Of a stretch of 64,000 nucleotides of DNA, positions 16,870 to 24,902 are shown piece after piece. The notes under the pieces were generated by a model, which worked only from the letters and a program-made list of their open reading frames with translations, ran no database searches and was not told the origin of the DNA. Origin of the DNA: Salinispora vitiensis (GTDB taxonomy: Bacteria; Actinomycetota; Actinomycetes; Mycobacteriales; Micromonosporaceae); the NCBI RefSeq assembly GCF_000378825.1, contig NZ_KB900388.1, forward strand, positions 4,223,901-4,287,900. The letters run 5' to 3'. A program made the translations under genes and the position numbers. Every line of letters starts with the position of its first letter. Positions within the stretch are counted from its first letter, which is position 1.

Positions 16870-17298
16870 GTGTTCGACAACCTGAACTGGTGGGAGATCG
16901 GTGCGCTGTTGCTCCTGGCGCTGCTGATCTTCGGTGACCGGCTGCCCGCGGTCATCAGTGATGGTCTGCGGATGGTGCGTAACCTGCGCCGGATGGCGAC
17001 CAACGCCACCACTGACCTGAGTCGGGAACTGGGCACCGACATCCAGCTCCAGGACCTGCATCCGAAGACGTTCGTTCGCAAGCACCTGCTCAGCGAGGAG
17101 GATGAGGCGGCGATTCGGAAGCCGCTGCAGGGGGTCTACGACAACCTGCGGGCCGATGTCACCAGCGTGCACGACGAGCTGAAGAACGTCGCCACCGCCG
17201 TTGACCCGGTGAGCCGCCCAGCCAACCGCCCGACCCAGTCGACCGGCGGTAACTCGCCCGCGCCCACTCCTCGGGTCAGCTACGACGACGCGACCTGA
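16870..17298 (+). CDS. tatB: Sec-independent translocase component TatB
   Basis: 142-aa TatA/B-family membrane protein. VFDNLNWWEIGALLLLALLIFGDRLP gives the short N-terminal helix with the hallmark E and the FGDRLP hinge, followed by an amphipathic helix (VISDGLRMVRNLRRM) and a flexible acidic, Pro-rich tail. TatB works with TatC as receptor for twin-arginine signal peptides, such as that of PhoD at 55.6-57.3 kb. It lies 73 bp after htrA, the same order as in mycobacteria. Confidence 0.93.
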   Translation: MFDNLNWWEIGALLLLALLIFGDRLPAVISDGLRMVRNLRRMATNATTDLSRELGTDIQLQDLHPKTFVRKHLLSEEDEAAIRKPLQGVYDNLRADVTSVHDELKNVATAVDPVSRPANRPTQSTGGNSPAPTPRVSYDDAT

Positions 17299-17299
17299 C

Positions 17300-17337
17300 C
17301 GACGGTGCGACCAGCTACCGACGGTGCGACCAGCTAC
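17300..17337 (+). repeat. 19-bp tandem duplication after tatB
   Basis: CGACGGTGCGACCAGCTAC occurs at 17300-17318 and again, identically, at 17319-17337, immediately after the tatB stop codon. It is noncoding and no function is apparent. Confidence 0.9.
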
Positions 17338-17402
17338 TGACGGGGTGACCTGAGGGACGCCTCGCCGCGGGTGCTTGCGGGGCCGAACTATGGTGCCGTG
17401 GC

Positions 17403-18164
17403 ATGACTGGAATCGACTGTGGATCGACGCCGCCCATCAGTGCCGACGGCGATGATCCGACGACGGCGCGGGGCAGGGAGCTCTCCTGGGAGGGTTGTGT
17501 CAACGCTCGGGAGCTGGGCGGGCTCGGGCGGGTGCGGCCGGGCGCGGTGGTCCGGATGGAGGAGCCGAACCGCCTGAGCGCGGCAGGGTGGGCGGCCGCC
17601 TGGGCGTACGGGGTTCGCACGGTCGTCGATCTGCGCAACGCCGACGAGTACGGGCAGGACAGCGCGCCCAGGCCAGCGGGGATGACGACGGTGCGGGTGC
17701 CGCTCGAACCGGTCGGCACACCCTTCTACGACCACTGGGAGAAGATCGACAACCTGGCGTCACCGCTGTACTACCCGGCGATGCTGGCCGAGCAGTCGGA
17801 GCGGGTGATCGCCGCCGTCCGGGCGATCAGCACCGCCGCGCCCGGCTGCGTGCTGTTTCACTGCTCCGGCGGCAAGGACCGGACCGGGCTGCTCGCGCTG
17901 GTGTTGCTGACCTTGGCGGAGGCGACGCCGGCGGAGATCGTCGCCGACTACCTGCTCTCCTACGAGCGGATGCGGCAGCGCTACGCCGAGCTCGGTCACC
18001 CCGACCAACTCGTCGCGGTGACCGAGTGCCTGGCGACGCGGAACACCACCATCGAGGAATCGTTGAGCTCGACGGTCGCCGCCCTGACGATGCCCGACTA
18101 CCTCCTCGAGAACGGCCTGACCGCAGCCGAGGTCAGCGACCTGCGGGCCCGCCTGATCACCTGA
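17403..18164 (+). CDS. Tyrosine-protein phosphatase family protein (Y_phosphatase3)
   Basis: 253-aa cytosolic phosphatase. The P-loop FHCSGGKDRTGLLAL holds the nucleophile Cys154 and Arg160, the HCxxGKDRTG signature of PtpB/IphP-type phosphatases that act on phosphotyrosine, phosphoserine and sometimes phosphoinositides. NARELGGLG and TVVDLRNADEY are further family blocks. ATG 17403 lies 8 nt after TATGGT, so the mRNA may be leaderless. It converges on mrp; the substrate is unknown. Confidence 0.9.
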   Translation: MTGIDCGSTPPISADGDDPTTARGRELSWEGCVNARELGGLGRVRPGAVVRMEEPNRLSAAGWAAAWAYGVRTVVDLRNADEYGQDSAPRPAGMTTVRVPLEPVGTPFYDHWEKIDNLASPLYYPAMLAEQSERVIAAVRAISTAAPGCVLFHCSGGKDRTGLLALVLLTLAEATPAEIVADYLLSYERMRQRYAELGHPDQLVAVTECLATRNTTIEESLSSTVAALTMPDYLLENGLTAAEVSDLRARLIT

Positions 18165-18249
18165 CCGGCGGGCCCAGCAATCCGCCTGGACCGGTGGACC
18201 GGCGGGTCGCCCAGCAAGAGGTCCCGGGGGAGTGCGCGACCAGGTGGCG

Positions 18250-19398
18250 CTAGCTGCCGGCCGGCTTGAGGCCCAGCGGTTTGCCCAGCAGCGACTCGCG
18301 TCGTACCGCGAGCCGGTCGGCGACCTGGCCCAGCGCCGCGGCGGCGGGAGAGGCCGGCTCGGCGAGTACGACCGGGTTGCCCTCGTCGCCGGCCTCGCGG
18401 ACCCGGGTGTCGAGCGGGACCTGACCGAGTAGCGGCACCTGCGCGCCGACGGCCTTCGTCAACGAGTCGGCGACCGACTGGCCACCGCCGGCCCCGAAGA
18501 CCTCCATCCGGGTGCCGTCCGGCAGCTCCAGCCACGACATGTTCTCGATGACACCGACCACCCGCTGGTGGGTCTGCAACGCGATCGCGCCGGCCCGCTC
18601 CGCCACCTCGGCGGCGGCGGTCTGCGGGGTGGTGACCACCAGGATCTCGGCGTTGGGCAGCAGCTGGGCCAGCGAGATCGCCACGTCACCGGTGCCCGGG
18701 GGCAGGTCGAGCAGGAGCACGTCCAGGTCGCCCCAGTACACGTCGGCGAGGAACTGCTGTAGGGCCCGGTGCAGCATCGGGCCGCGCCACACGACGGCGG
18801 CGTTGCCGGGGGTGAACATCCCGATCGAGATGACCTTCACCCCGTGCGACTCGGGCGGCATGATCATGTCCTCGACGCGGGTGGGTCGCCCCTCGGCCCC
18901 GAGCATCCGCGGCACCGAGTGGCCGTAGATGTCCGCGTCAACGACCCCGACGGAGAGTCCCCGGGCGGCCAGCGCCGCCGCCAGGTTGACCGTCACGCTG
19001 GACTTGCCGACGCCGCCCTTGCCGCTGGCCACCGCGTACACCCGGGTCCGGGAGCCGGGCTGGGCGAACGGAATCACCGGTTCCTGGTCGGTGCCGCCGC
19101 CGCGTAGCTTGGTCTGGAGTTCCTTGCGCTGCTCGGGGCTCATCACGCCGAACTCGATCTCCACCCCCGCCACCCCCGGCACCGCGCCCACCGCGGCCGT
19201 GATGTCCGAGCGCAGCTTGTCCTTCAGCGGGCAGCCGGCGACGGTGAGTAGCAGCTCAACCTGAACCACGCCGTCGTCGCCGATCGCCGCGGAGCGGACC
19301 ATGCCCAACTCCGTGATGGGACGGCGGATCTCCGGGTCGTTGACAGTGGCCAGGGCGGCCTGAATCGCGTCGGAGACAGTATTGGCGGGTGCAGACAT
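18250..19398 (-). CDS. mrp: Mrp/ApbC iron-sulfur cluster carrier ATPase
   Basis: 382-aa cytosolic P-loop protein that binds and transfers [4Fe-4S] clusters. An N-terminal MIP18 (DUF59) domain (about 9-85) precedes the deviant Walker A GKGGVGKS at 126-133, followed by DADIYGHSVPRML and LLLDLPPGTGD. The CxxC typical of ApbC is not seen in the C-terminal part, which many actinobacterial homologues also lack. ATG 19398 lies 7 nt after TAGCAT on the minus strand. It matches Rv1229c by position near DUF1003 and the CBS protein. Confidence 0.93.
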   Translation of the reverse strand: MSAPANTVSDAIQAALATVNDPEIRRPITELGMVRSAAIGDDGVVQVELLLTVAGCPLKDKLRSDITAAVGAVPGVAGVEIEFGVMSPEQRKELQTKLRGGGTDQEPVIPFAQPGSRTRVYAVASGKGGVGKSSVTVNLAAALAARGLSVGVVDADIYGHSVPRMLGAEGRPTRVEDMIMPPESHGVKVISIGMFTPGNAAVVWRGPMLHRALQQFLADVYWGDLDVLLLDLPPGTGDVAISLAQLLPNAEILVVTTPQTAAAEVAERAGAIALQTHQRVVGVIENMSWLELPDGTRMEVFGAGGGQSVADSLTKAVGAQVPLLGQVPLDTRVREAGDEGNPVVLAEPASPAAAALGQVADRLAVRRESLLGKPLGLKPAGS

Positions 19399-19455
19399 GA
19401 CGGCAATGCTACGTCGGCGACGATGTGGCGCCGCCCTGGGTGGCAGCGACGGCGG

Positions 19456-20061
19456 TCACCTGTTCCCGGCACCGGTGCGGCCGTCGCCAGCCGGGTCGGT
19501 CTCCACCTCATCCCGGGGTTCGTCGAGCCCGTCCCCGTTGACCGGCCACCCCGGGGTCCGGTGTTGCCGGCGCAACCGGCGTTGGGCGGCATCGTCCAGC
19601 TCCTCGGCGAGCCGAGCCAGCTCGGAGCGGAGAAAGTCGCGGGTGGCGACCTCACCCATCGCGTTCCGGAGCGCGGCGATCTCCCGGGCCAGGTACTCGG
19701 TGTCGGCCTTCTGGGCGGTGGCCCGACGTCGGTCCTCCTCCAACGCCAGCCGGTCCCGGTCCGCCTGGCGGTTCTGAGCGAGCAGGATCAGCGGCGCCGC
19801 ATAGCTCGCCTGCAACGACAACATCAGGGTCAGGAACGTGAAGGTGTACGGGTCGAACCGAAGATGCGTGGGGGCGAGCGTGTTCCAGCTGAACCAGGCA
19901 GCGATCACCACCGTCATGTAGACGATGAAGTGGGCGGTGCCCATCTTCCGGGCGATCGCCTCCGACCATCGGCCGAAGGCCTCCGGGTCGAACCGGGGCA
20001 GCTGGACGCGCCGGACCTCGCGTGGCTGGTCCAACCGCTCCGGCCGGCGCCGCTCAACCAT
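19456..20061 (-). CDS. DUF1003 membrane protein
   Basis: 201-aa protein with the DUF1003 core: FGRWSEAIARKMGTAHFIVYM, then two membrane helices (about 44-63 and 72-95, including FTFLTLMLSLQASYAAPLILL) and a conserved AQNRQADRDR segment, ending in a long coiled coil. The function is unknown. ATG 20061 overlaps the end of the MgtE-N/CBS gene by 8 bp, so the pair is probably co-translated, as for Rv1231c/Rv1232c. Confidence 0.88.
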   Translation of the reverse strand: MVERRRPERLDQPREVRRVQLPRFDPEAFGRWSEAIARKMGTAHFIVYMTVVIAAWFSWNTLAPTHLRFDPYTFTFLTLMLSLQASYAAPLILLAQNRQADRDRLALEEDRRRATAQKADTEYLAREIAALRNAMGEVATRDFLRSELARLAEELDDAAQRRLRRQHRTPGWPVNGDGLDEPRDEVETDPAGDGRTGAGNR

Positions 20062-21340
20062 CCGTACCGTCCGACGACTCGCCGGTGCCGACCGGGGCGG
20101 ACGGCCGCGCGTCCCGGTCCCGCCAGTCCCGAGGCAGCAGATGGTCCAGCACGTCGTCCACGGTGACCGCGCCCACCAACCGGTTGCTGCGGTCGATCAC
20201 CGGCATGGCGACCAGATCGTAGGTGGCCATCCGGCGGGTGATCTCAGGTAGCGGGGTGACCGGCCGCAGCGGGTCGATGTCGTTGACCACCACCCCGCCC
20301 AACAGGTCAGCCGGCGGCTCCCGCAGCAGCCGTTGAAAGTGCACGATTCCGAGGTAGCGGCCGGTCGGTGTGGTCATCGGCGCCCGGGTGACAAAGACCT
20401 GGGCGGCGACCGCGGGGGAGAGCTGGGGCTCGCGGATTCGGGCCAGTGCCTCGGCCACCGTGGCGTCCGGAGGCAGAATCACCGGCTCGGAGGTCATCAC
20501 CGACCCGGCCGTGCCCGGCGTGTACTTGAGGAGCTGGCGTACGGGGTCGGCCTCGTCCGGCTCCATCAGGTCGAGCAGGACATCCTGCTCCGGTGGCGGT
20601 AACGCGCCGAGCAGGTCGGCGGCGTCGTCCGGGTCCATCTGCTCCAGCACGTCCGCGGCCCGCTCCCGGTCCAGTGCGGCCAGGACCTCCACCTGGTCGT
20701 GCTCCGGCAACTCGCTGAGTACGTTGGCCAGCCGTTCGTCGTCGAAGGCGGCAGCGATCTCGTTGCGCCGTTCGTCGGGCAGGTCCTGCAGGGCGTTCGC
20801 CAGGTCCGCGGGGCGCATCTCCTCCAGGACCGCCAGCAGGTTGGCGGTCCCCCGGTTGTCGGCGATCCCGCTCAACCCGCGAACCCGGTCCCACTCGATC
20901 TGGCGCAGGTTGCCGCGACGGGTCAGCCGGCCGGTGTGCTCGCGGATCGCGACCCGGGTCAACGTCCACTCGTCGCGGGTCGCCTCCATGGCGATATCCA
21001 CCACGACCCCGGGCGTCCCGTCCGGGTGGATCTGCACCCGGCGGTCGAGCAGCTCCTGGAGGACGAGCAGCTCGTTCGGGCGCTTCTCGAACCGGCGCAG
21101 GTTGAGGGTGCCGGTGCCGAGAACCACGGCGTCCGAATCGATCGAGGTGATCCGGTTGATCGAGAGGAAGATCCGCCGCCGCATCGGCATCTCGGCGACC
21201 AGGCCGACCACCTCCGGCGGGTGCTTCGTGGCCCGTAGCCGACCTACCGCGTCGCGGACCCGGCCCACCTGGTCGCCGTTGGGGTCGTAGACGGCGACAC
21301 CGGCGAGCCGGGCGATGTAGACCCGGGTCGGCGTACTCAC
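20054..21340 (-). CDS. MgtE-N and CBS domain protein lacking the transport domain
   Basis: 428-aa soluble protein. An N-terminal PRC-barrel-like segment precedes a MgtE intracellular N domain of stacked helices (LANALQDLP, LANVLSELPEHDQVEVLAAL, AADLLGALP, with QLLKYTPGTAGSVMT at its end), then two CBS domains that would bind Mg2+ or nucleotides. No membrane helices follow, unlike the Mg2+ channel MgtE, so it probably senses or regulates rather than transports. GTG 21340 is 7 nt after TAGGCT. Its coupled partner is the DUF1003 membrane protein. Confidence 0.88.
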   Translation of the reverse strand: MSTPTRVYIARLAGVAVYDPNGDQVGRVRDAVGRLRATKHPPEVVGLVAEMPMRRRIFLSINRITSIDSDAVVLGTGTLNLRRFEKRPNELLVLQELLDRRVQIHPDGTPGVVVDIAMEATRDEWTLTRVAIREHTGRLTRRGNLRQIEWDRVRGLSGIADNRGTANLLAVLEEMRPADLANALQDLPDERRNEIAAAFDDERLANVLSELPEHDQVEVLAALDRERAADVLEQMDPDDAADLLGALPPPEQDVLLDLMEPDEADPVRQLLKYTPGTAGSVMTSEPVILPPDATVAEALARIREPQLSPAVAAQVFVTRAPMTTPTGRYLGIVHFQRLLREPPADLLGGVVVNDIDPLRPVTPLPEITRRMATYDLVAMPVIDRSNRLVGAVTVDDVLDHLLPRDWRDRDARPSAPVGTGESSDGTDG

Positions 21341-21373
21341 GCAGACCAGCCTAGGCGCCTACTGTCTATCAAC
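21341..21373. promoter_or_regulatory. 33-bp divergent gap with two leaderless promoter boxes
   Basis: On the plus strand TACTGT (21360-21365) ends 8 nt before ATG 21374 of phzF. On the minus strand TAGGCT (21353-21348) ends 7 nt before GTG 21340 of the MgtE-N/CBS gene. There is no room for a Shine-Dalgarno plus leader on either side, so both transcripts should start at or next to the start codon, and the -35 regions must lie inside the opposite coding sequences. Confidence 0.65.
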
Positions 21374-22243
21374 ATGTCGACCCTGGATTACGAGATCGTG
21401 GACGTCTTCACCGATCGCCCCTTCGCCGGTAACCCGCTGGCGGTGGTGTTCGGCGCCCACGGGTTGGCCACGGAACAGCTGCAGGCACTCGCACTGGAGT
21501 TCAACCTCTCCGAGACGGTGTTCGTGCTCCCACCCACCCGGACCGACGCCACCTATCGGGCGCGGATCTTCACCCCGGCTGCCGAGTTGCCGTTCGCCGG
21601 TCACCCGAGCGTTGGCGCGGCGGTCACCGCCAGCCGGCGTGGTCTCTTCGCCACCGGCTCGGTCCGGCAGGAGTGCGGCGCCGGTGTGCTGCCGATCGAG
21701 GTGGATGCGACCGGAGCGACGCTGACCGGCGGTACGCCGACGCTCGGCCCCGAGCTGGATCCGGGGCCGCTACTGGAGATGGTCGGCCTCACCAAGGCCG
21801 ACCAGGCCGGACCGGCGCCCCGGGTGGCCGGCTGCGGGCTGGAGTTTCCATACCTTCCGGTGCATCGGGACGCGGTACCCCGCGCCCAGCTGAATCCGGG
21901 GGCAGCGCAGCGGTACGGCGTGGAGCACGTCGCGGTCTTCTCCTGGGATGCCGAGTCGCGGACCGCGCACACCCGGGTTTTCGTCCCCGGGCTGGGAGGG
22001 CCGGAGGATCCGGCGACCGGGTCGGCCGCCCTGGGACTGGGGGTGTGGTTGGTGGCCAGTGGGCTGCTACCTGGTGCTGGTCGGACCGGCTACGCCGTTC
22101 GCCAGGGCAGCGAGATCAACCGGCCCTCCGCGCTGACCTGTACGGTTACCGCGGCCGACGGGGCCGCCCTCGGGGCCACCGTCACCGGCCGGGTGGCACC
22201 GGTGGCCCGGGGCGAGATTGTGATCCCGCCGTTCGTCGGCTGA
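21374..22243 (+). CDS. PhzF-family isomerase
   Basis: 289-aa protein with the diaminopimelate-epimerase-like double fold. VDVFTDRPFAGNPLAVV and NLSETVFV (Glu47, the PhzF catalytic position) open the first half, PAAELPFAGHPSVGAAV follows, and GGPEDPATGSAALGLG is the second-half signature. Family members isomerise small acids, as in phenazine synthesis; there are no phenazine genes here and the substrate is unknown. It appears to be translated from a leaderless mRNA. Confidence 0.9.
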   Translation: MSTLDYEIVDVFTDRPFAGNPLAVVFGAHGLATEQLQALALEFNLSETVFVLPPTRTDATYRARIFTPAAELPFAGHPSVGAAVTASRRGLFATGSVRQECGAGVLPIEVDATGATLTGGTPTLGPELDPGPLLEMVGLTKADQAGPAPRVAGCGLEFPYLPVHRDAVPRAQLNPGAAQRYGVEHVAVFSWDAESRTAHTRVFVPGLGGPEDPATGSAALGLGVWLVASGLLPGAGRTGYAVRQGSEINRPSALTCTVTAADGAALGATVTGRVAPVARGEIVIPPFVG

Positions 22244-22355
22244 GCGGCGCGGGCGGTGCGGCGCGGGCGGTGCGGCGCCGCCGCGACGGCGAACCGGAGC
22301 GGCGCCAACCCCGACCATGGGTGCGGACCGGCAGCCGGTGCGGGAGGATGCGGGG

Positions 22356-22865
22356 GTGAGTGACGCGGTACGACGCAGCAACCTGCTGGTGGACGAGGCG
22401 CTGAAGAAGGCGGCCATCGCCTGGGTCGGCGTCGCCGACGCCCCGGCATCCGCGCTCTGGTGTGTGCCCCTGGCGGGCGCGCTCCTCGTGGTCAGCGGGC
22501 CGGGGGAGCAGTCCGCTCCCGGGCTCGCCGATGCGAGGCGGGCGGAGGTCACGCTGCGGGGCGACCACGGCGGCCGGATCGTCACCTGGCCGGCGGAGGT
22601 GACCCGGTTGCTGCCCGGAACCGAAGACTGGGAGACCAGCGCGCCGCTGGTTGCGGCGAAGCGGTTGAACGCACCAGGTTCGGCTGCCGACCTCGTGGCC
22701 CGCTGGGCGACAGTCGGTTGCGCGCTTAACCGCCTCGTTCCCGCCGGCGATGCACTGGCCGGCCCGGAACTCCCCACCGCTTCGCTGGCCCAGCCACCCC
22801 GCTCGGCAGCGGTCGTGCGGGCCGCCCGCAAACCGTTCCGGCTGCACCGCGTCCGGCGGCGCTGA
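22356..22865 (+). CDS. Conserved actinobacterial hypothetical protein
   Basis: 169-aa protein of unknown function. SNLLVDEALKKAAIAWVGV near the N-terminus is the best conserved-looking part; a mixed alpha/beta region follows, and the tail is basic (RAARKPFRLHRVRRR). GTG 22356 is preferred because GGAGG (22343-22347) lies at good distance. The last codons and stop fall in the first unit of the 19-bp tandem repeat, so the C-terminal end may have been shaped by repeat expansion. Confidence 0.75.
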   Translation: MSDAVRRSNLLVDEALKKAAIAWVGVADAPASALWCVPLAGALLVVSGPGEQSAPGLADARRAEVTLRGDHGGRIVTWPAEVTRLLPGTEDWETSAPLVAAKRLNAPGSAADLVARWATVGCALNRLVPAGDALAGPELPTASLAQPPRSAAVVRAARKPFRLHRVRRR

Positions 22866-22940
22866 CCGCGTCCGGCGGCGCTGACCGCGTCCGGCGGCGC
22901 TGACCGCGTCCGGCGGCGCTGACCGCGTCCGGCTGCGCCA
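22847..22940 (+). repeat. 19-bp tandem array, four perfect copies plus one partial
   Basis: CCGCGTCCGGCGGCGCTGA is repeated at 22847, 22866, 22885 and 22904, with a degenerate fifth copy from 22923. Each unit contains TGA, and the first TGA is the stop codon of the upstream gene. The unit is not a multiple of three but lies outside the coding part, so copy changes would not alter the protein. Confidence 0.97.
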
Positions 22941-22979
22941 GGAACGTGGGCAACTCGTGGGTGGCATGGCGGTCGATAC

Positions 22980-23909
22980 GTGGGACCATTGCTCTTTGTG
23001 CCCGCCCTGCCGTACCGGCTGCCATCGGAGCCGCTGACCGGCGGCGCGCTCGCCCTCGCCGTACTCGCCGTGTCGTCCTCCGCGCCGCTGGTAGCCTTCG
23101 CCGCCGCACCGGCCCTGGCGATCGCCTTCTGGCGCAACCTGCTCTCGACCGCGGTGCTCAGTCCGGCCACTCTGCTCCTTCGGCGGGCCGAGCTGCGGGC
23201 GTTGGCCGCTCCGGCCGGACGACGCGCCGGCCGGTACTGCGTCTTCTCCGGTTTCGCGCTCGCCGCGCACTTCGCCACCTGGATGCCGAGCGCCAAGCTC
23301 ACCACGGTGGCGGCGGCCACCGCGCTGGTCGCCACCCAACCCGTCTGGCAGGGGTTGATCGCACAGGCCCAGGGGCGGCGACTGCCGAGGGCGGTGTGGG
23401 TCGGCGTCGCCGTGGCGGTCGCCGGCGCGGCACTGGCCACCGGAGCCGACTTCGCGCTCTCCGGTCCGGCCTTCCTCGGTGATCTGCTCGCGATTCTCGG
23501 CGGAATGTTCGCCGCGGTCTACACGGCCCTAGGGGAGCAGGCCCGTCGCACGGTCAGCACCACCACGTACACCACCGTCTGCTACGGCGTCTGCGCTCTG
23601 GTCCTACTCGTGGTCTGTTGGGTCGGTGGGGTGCGGCTGTCCGGCTTCGACACCCGTACCTGGCTCGCGGTGCTGGCCCTGGTGGCCGGTGCCCAGCTGC
23701 TTGGTCATTCGATGTTCACCTACGCGCTGCGCCGGGTCTCGGCCACCACGGTCAGTCTGCTGATTCTGTTGGAGGCGCCGGGAGCGGCGCTGATCGGCTG
23801 GGTCTGGCTGGGCCAGCTACCGCAGCCGTTGGCGTTGCCGGGCCTGGCGTTGCTGCTGGTGGGCGTCGCAGTGGTGATCCACAGCAGCGCGCGGAGTCAT
23901 CGCGCCTGA
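22980..23909 (+). CDS. EamA-family (DMT) transporter
   Basis: 309-aa inner-membrane protein with about ten hydrophobic helices arranged as two EamA halves. Family marks are the FWRNLLSTAVL region in the first half and LGHSMFTYALRRVSATTVSLLILLEAPGAALIGW in the second. Such proteins move amino acids, nucleotide sugars or other metabolites; the substrate is unknown. GTG 22980 is weakly supported and GTG 22998 is an alternative. Its 3' end overlaps the convergent SDR gene by 13 bp. Confidence 0.85.
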   Translation: MGPLLFVPALPYRLPSEPLTGGALALAVLAVSSSAPLVAFAAAPALAIAFWRNLLSTAVLSPATLLLRRAELRALAAPAGRRAGRYCVFSGFALAAHFATWMPSAKLTTVAAATALVATQPVWQGLIAQAQGRRLPRAVWVGVAVAVAGAALATGADFALSGPAFLGDLLAILGGMFAAVYTALGEQARRTVSTTTYTTVCYGVCALVLLVVCWVGGVRLSGFDTRTWLAVLALVAGAQLLGHSMFTYALRRVSATTVSLLILLEAPGAALIGWVWLGQLPQPLALPGLALLLVGVAVVIHSSARSHRA

Positions 23910-24772
23910 CCCTCCCCGGAGCCCTGACTCCCGTCGATGCCGACCGCCTTCGCGCTGGCTGCCCAGAGCTGAGTGGCCGATTCCGGATCAATTGCCTTCT
24001 GGGCCGGTTGGCGGAGCCGTAGATCCTGGTAGTAGCCACCGCTGTGGAGTCGTTCCGGGGCCTGGTTGGCGAGCCAGACCAGGGTCTCGGCCCCCTTTTC
24101 CGCACGGCGGGCCGGCATCAGGCGCATGGCGAAGGTGATCAGCTTGCTGTCACCGCCGAACCGGGTCCGCACCACGCCCGGGTGGAAGCAGTACGTCGGC
24201 AGCTCCGGCCAGCGTCGGGCTGCCTCCGTGGCGAACAGGACATTCGCCTGTTTGCTGGTGCCGTAGGCGCTCATCGCGCGGTACCGGCGCAGCGGCTGGT
24301 TGAGATCGTTCGGGTTGAGCGAACCGCTGCGGTGCGCGGTGGACGCGGTCACGACGACCCGGTCGAGCCGGTCTCGCAGGAGGTTGGTCAACAGGAACGG
24401 TGCGAGATGGTTGGTCTGAATCGACAGCTCGTAGCCGTCAACAGTGGTTGTTGGCCGAAGCGCGATCGTCCCCGCGTTGTTGGCCAGCACGTCGATCCGG
24501 TCGTACGCGGCGCGTAGCTGCTCTGCCAGAGCCCGGACGTCGTCGAGGACGGCGAAGTCCGCGCGGAACACCTCCGGCAGGTCGCCAGCAACCTCCCGGA
24601 CCTGCTCGGCGGCGGCGTGGAGGCGGGCCGGGTCGCGCCCGACGAGTACCACCTGGTCGCCGCGGCGGGCCAGGTCAACGGCGGCGGCGAGGCCGATGCC
24701 GGAGCTGGCTCCGGTCACCACTACCAGTCGACGCCCAGTGAGATCTTCCACAGGTTCATTCACCCCAGTCAC
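23897..24772 (-). CDS. Short-chain dehydrogenase/reductase
   Basis: 291-aa NAD(P)-dependent oxidoreductase. TGASSGIG at 20-27 is the cofactor loop, NNAG near 98 the central motif and SAYGTSK the catalytic Tyr/Lys pair. The long C-terminal substrate region (FHPGVVRTRFGG) resembles retinol-dehydrogenase-like SDRs. It is convergent with the EamA transporter; the substrate is unknown. Confidence 0.9.
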   Translation of the reverse strand: MTGVNEPVEDLTGRRLVVVTGASSGIGLAAAVDLARRGDQVVLVGRDPARLHAAAEQVREVAGDLPEVFRADFAVLDDVRALAEQLRAAYDRIDVLANNAGTIALRPTTTVDGYELSIQTNHLAPFLLTNLLRDRLDRVVVTASTAHRSGSLNPNDLNQPLRRYRAMSAYGTSKQANVLFATEAARRWPELPTYCFHPGVVRTRFGGDSKLITFAMRLMPARRAEKGAETLVWLANQAPERLHSGGYYQDLRLRQPAQKAIDPESATQLWAASAKAVGIDGSQGSGEGQAR

Positions 24773-24902
24773 GGCACGAGGTTACCGTGACGTCCGCATT
24801 ACTTGGCATCGTCAAGCCGCCTGTTTGGATCGCCAGGTCTACATGCGTCTAGATGGTTGAGGTGGCGCCGGCCTGTCGCCGGACGCTGGAAGGAGCGCTT
24901 AT

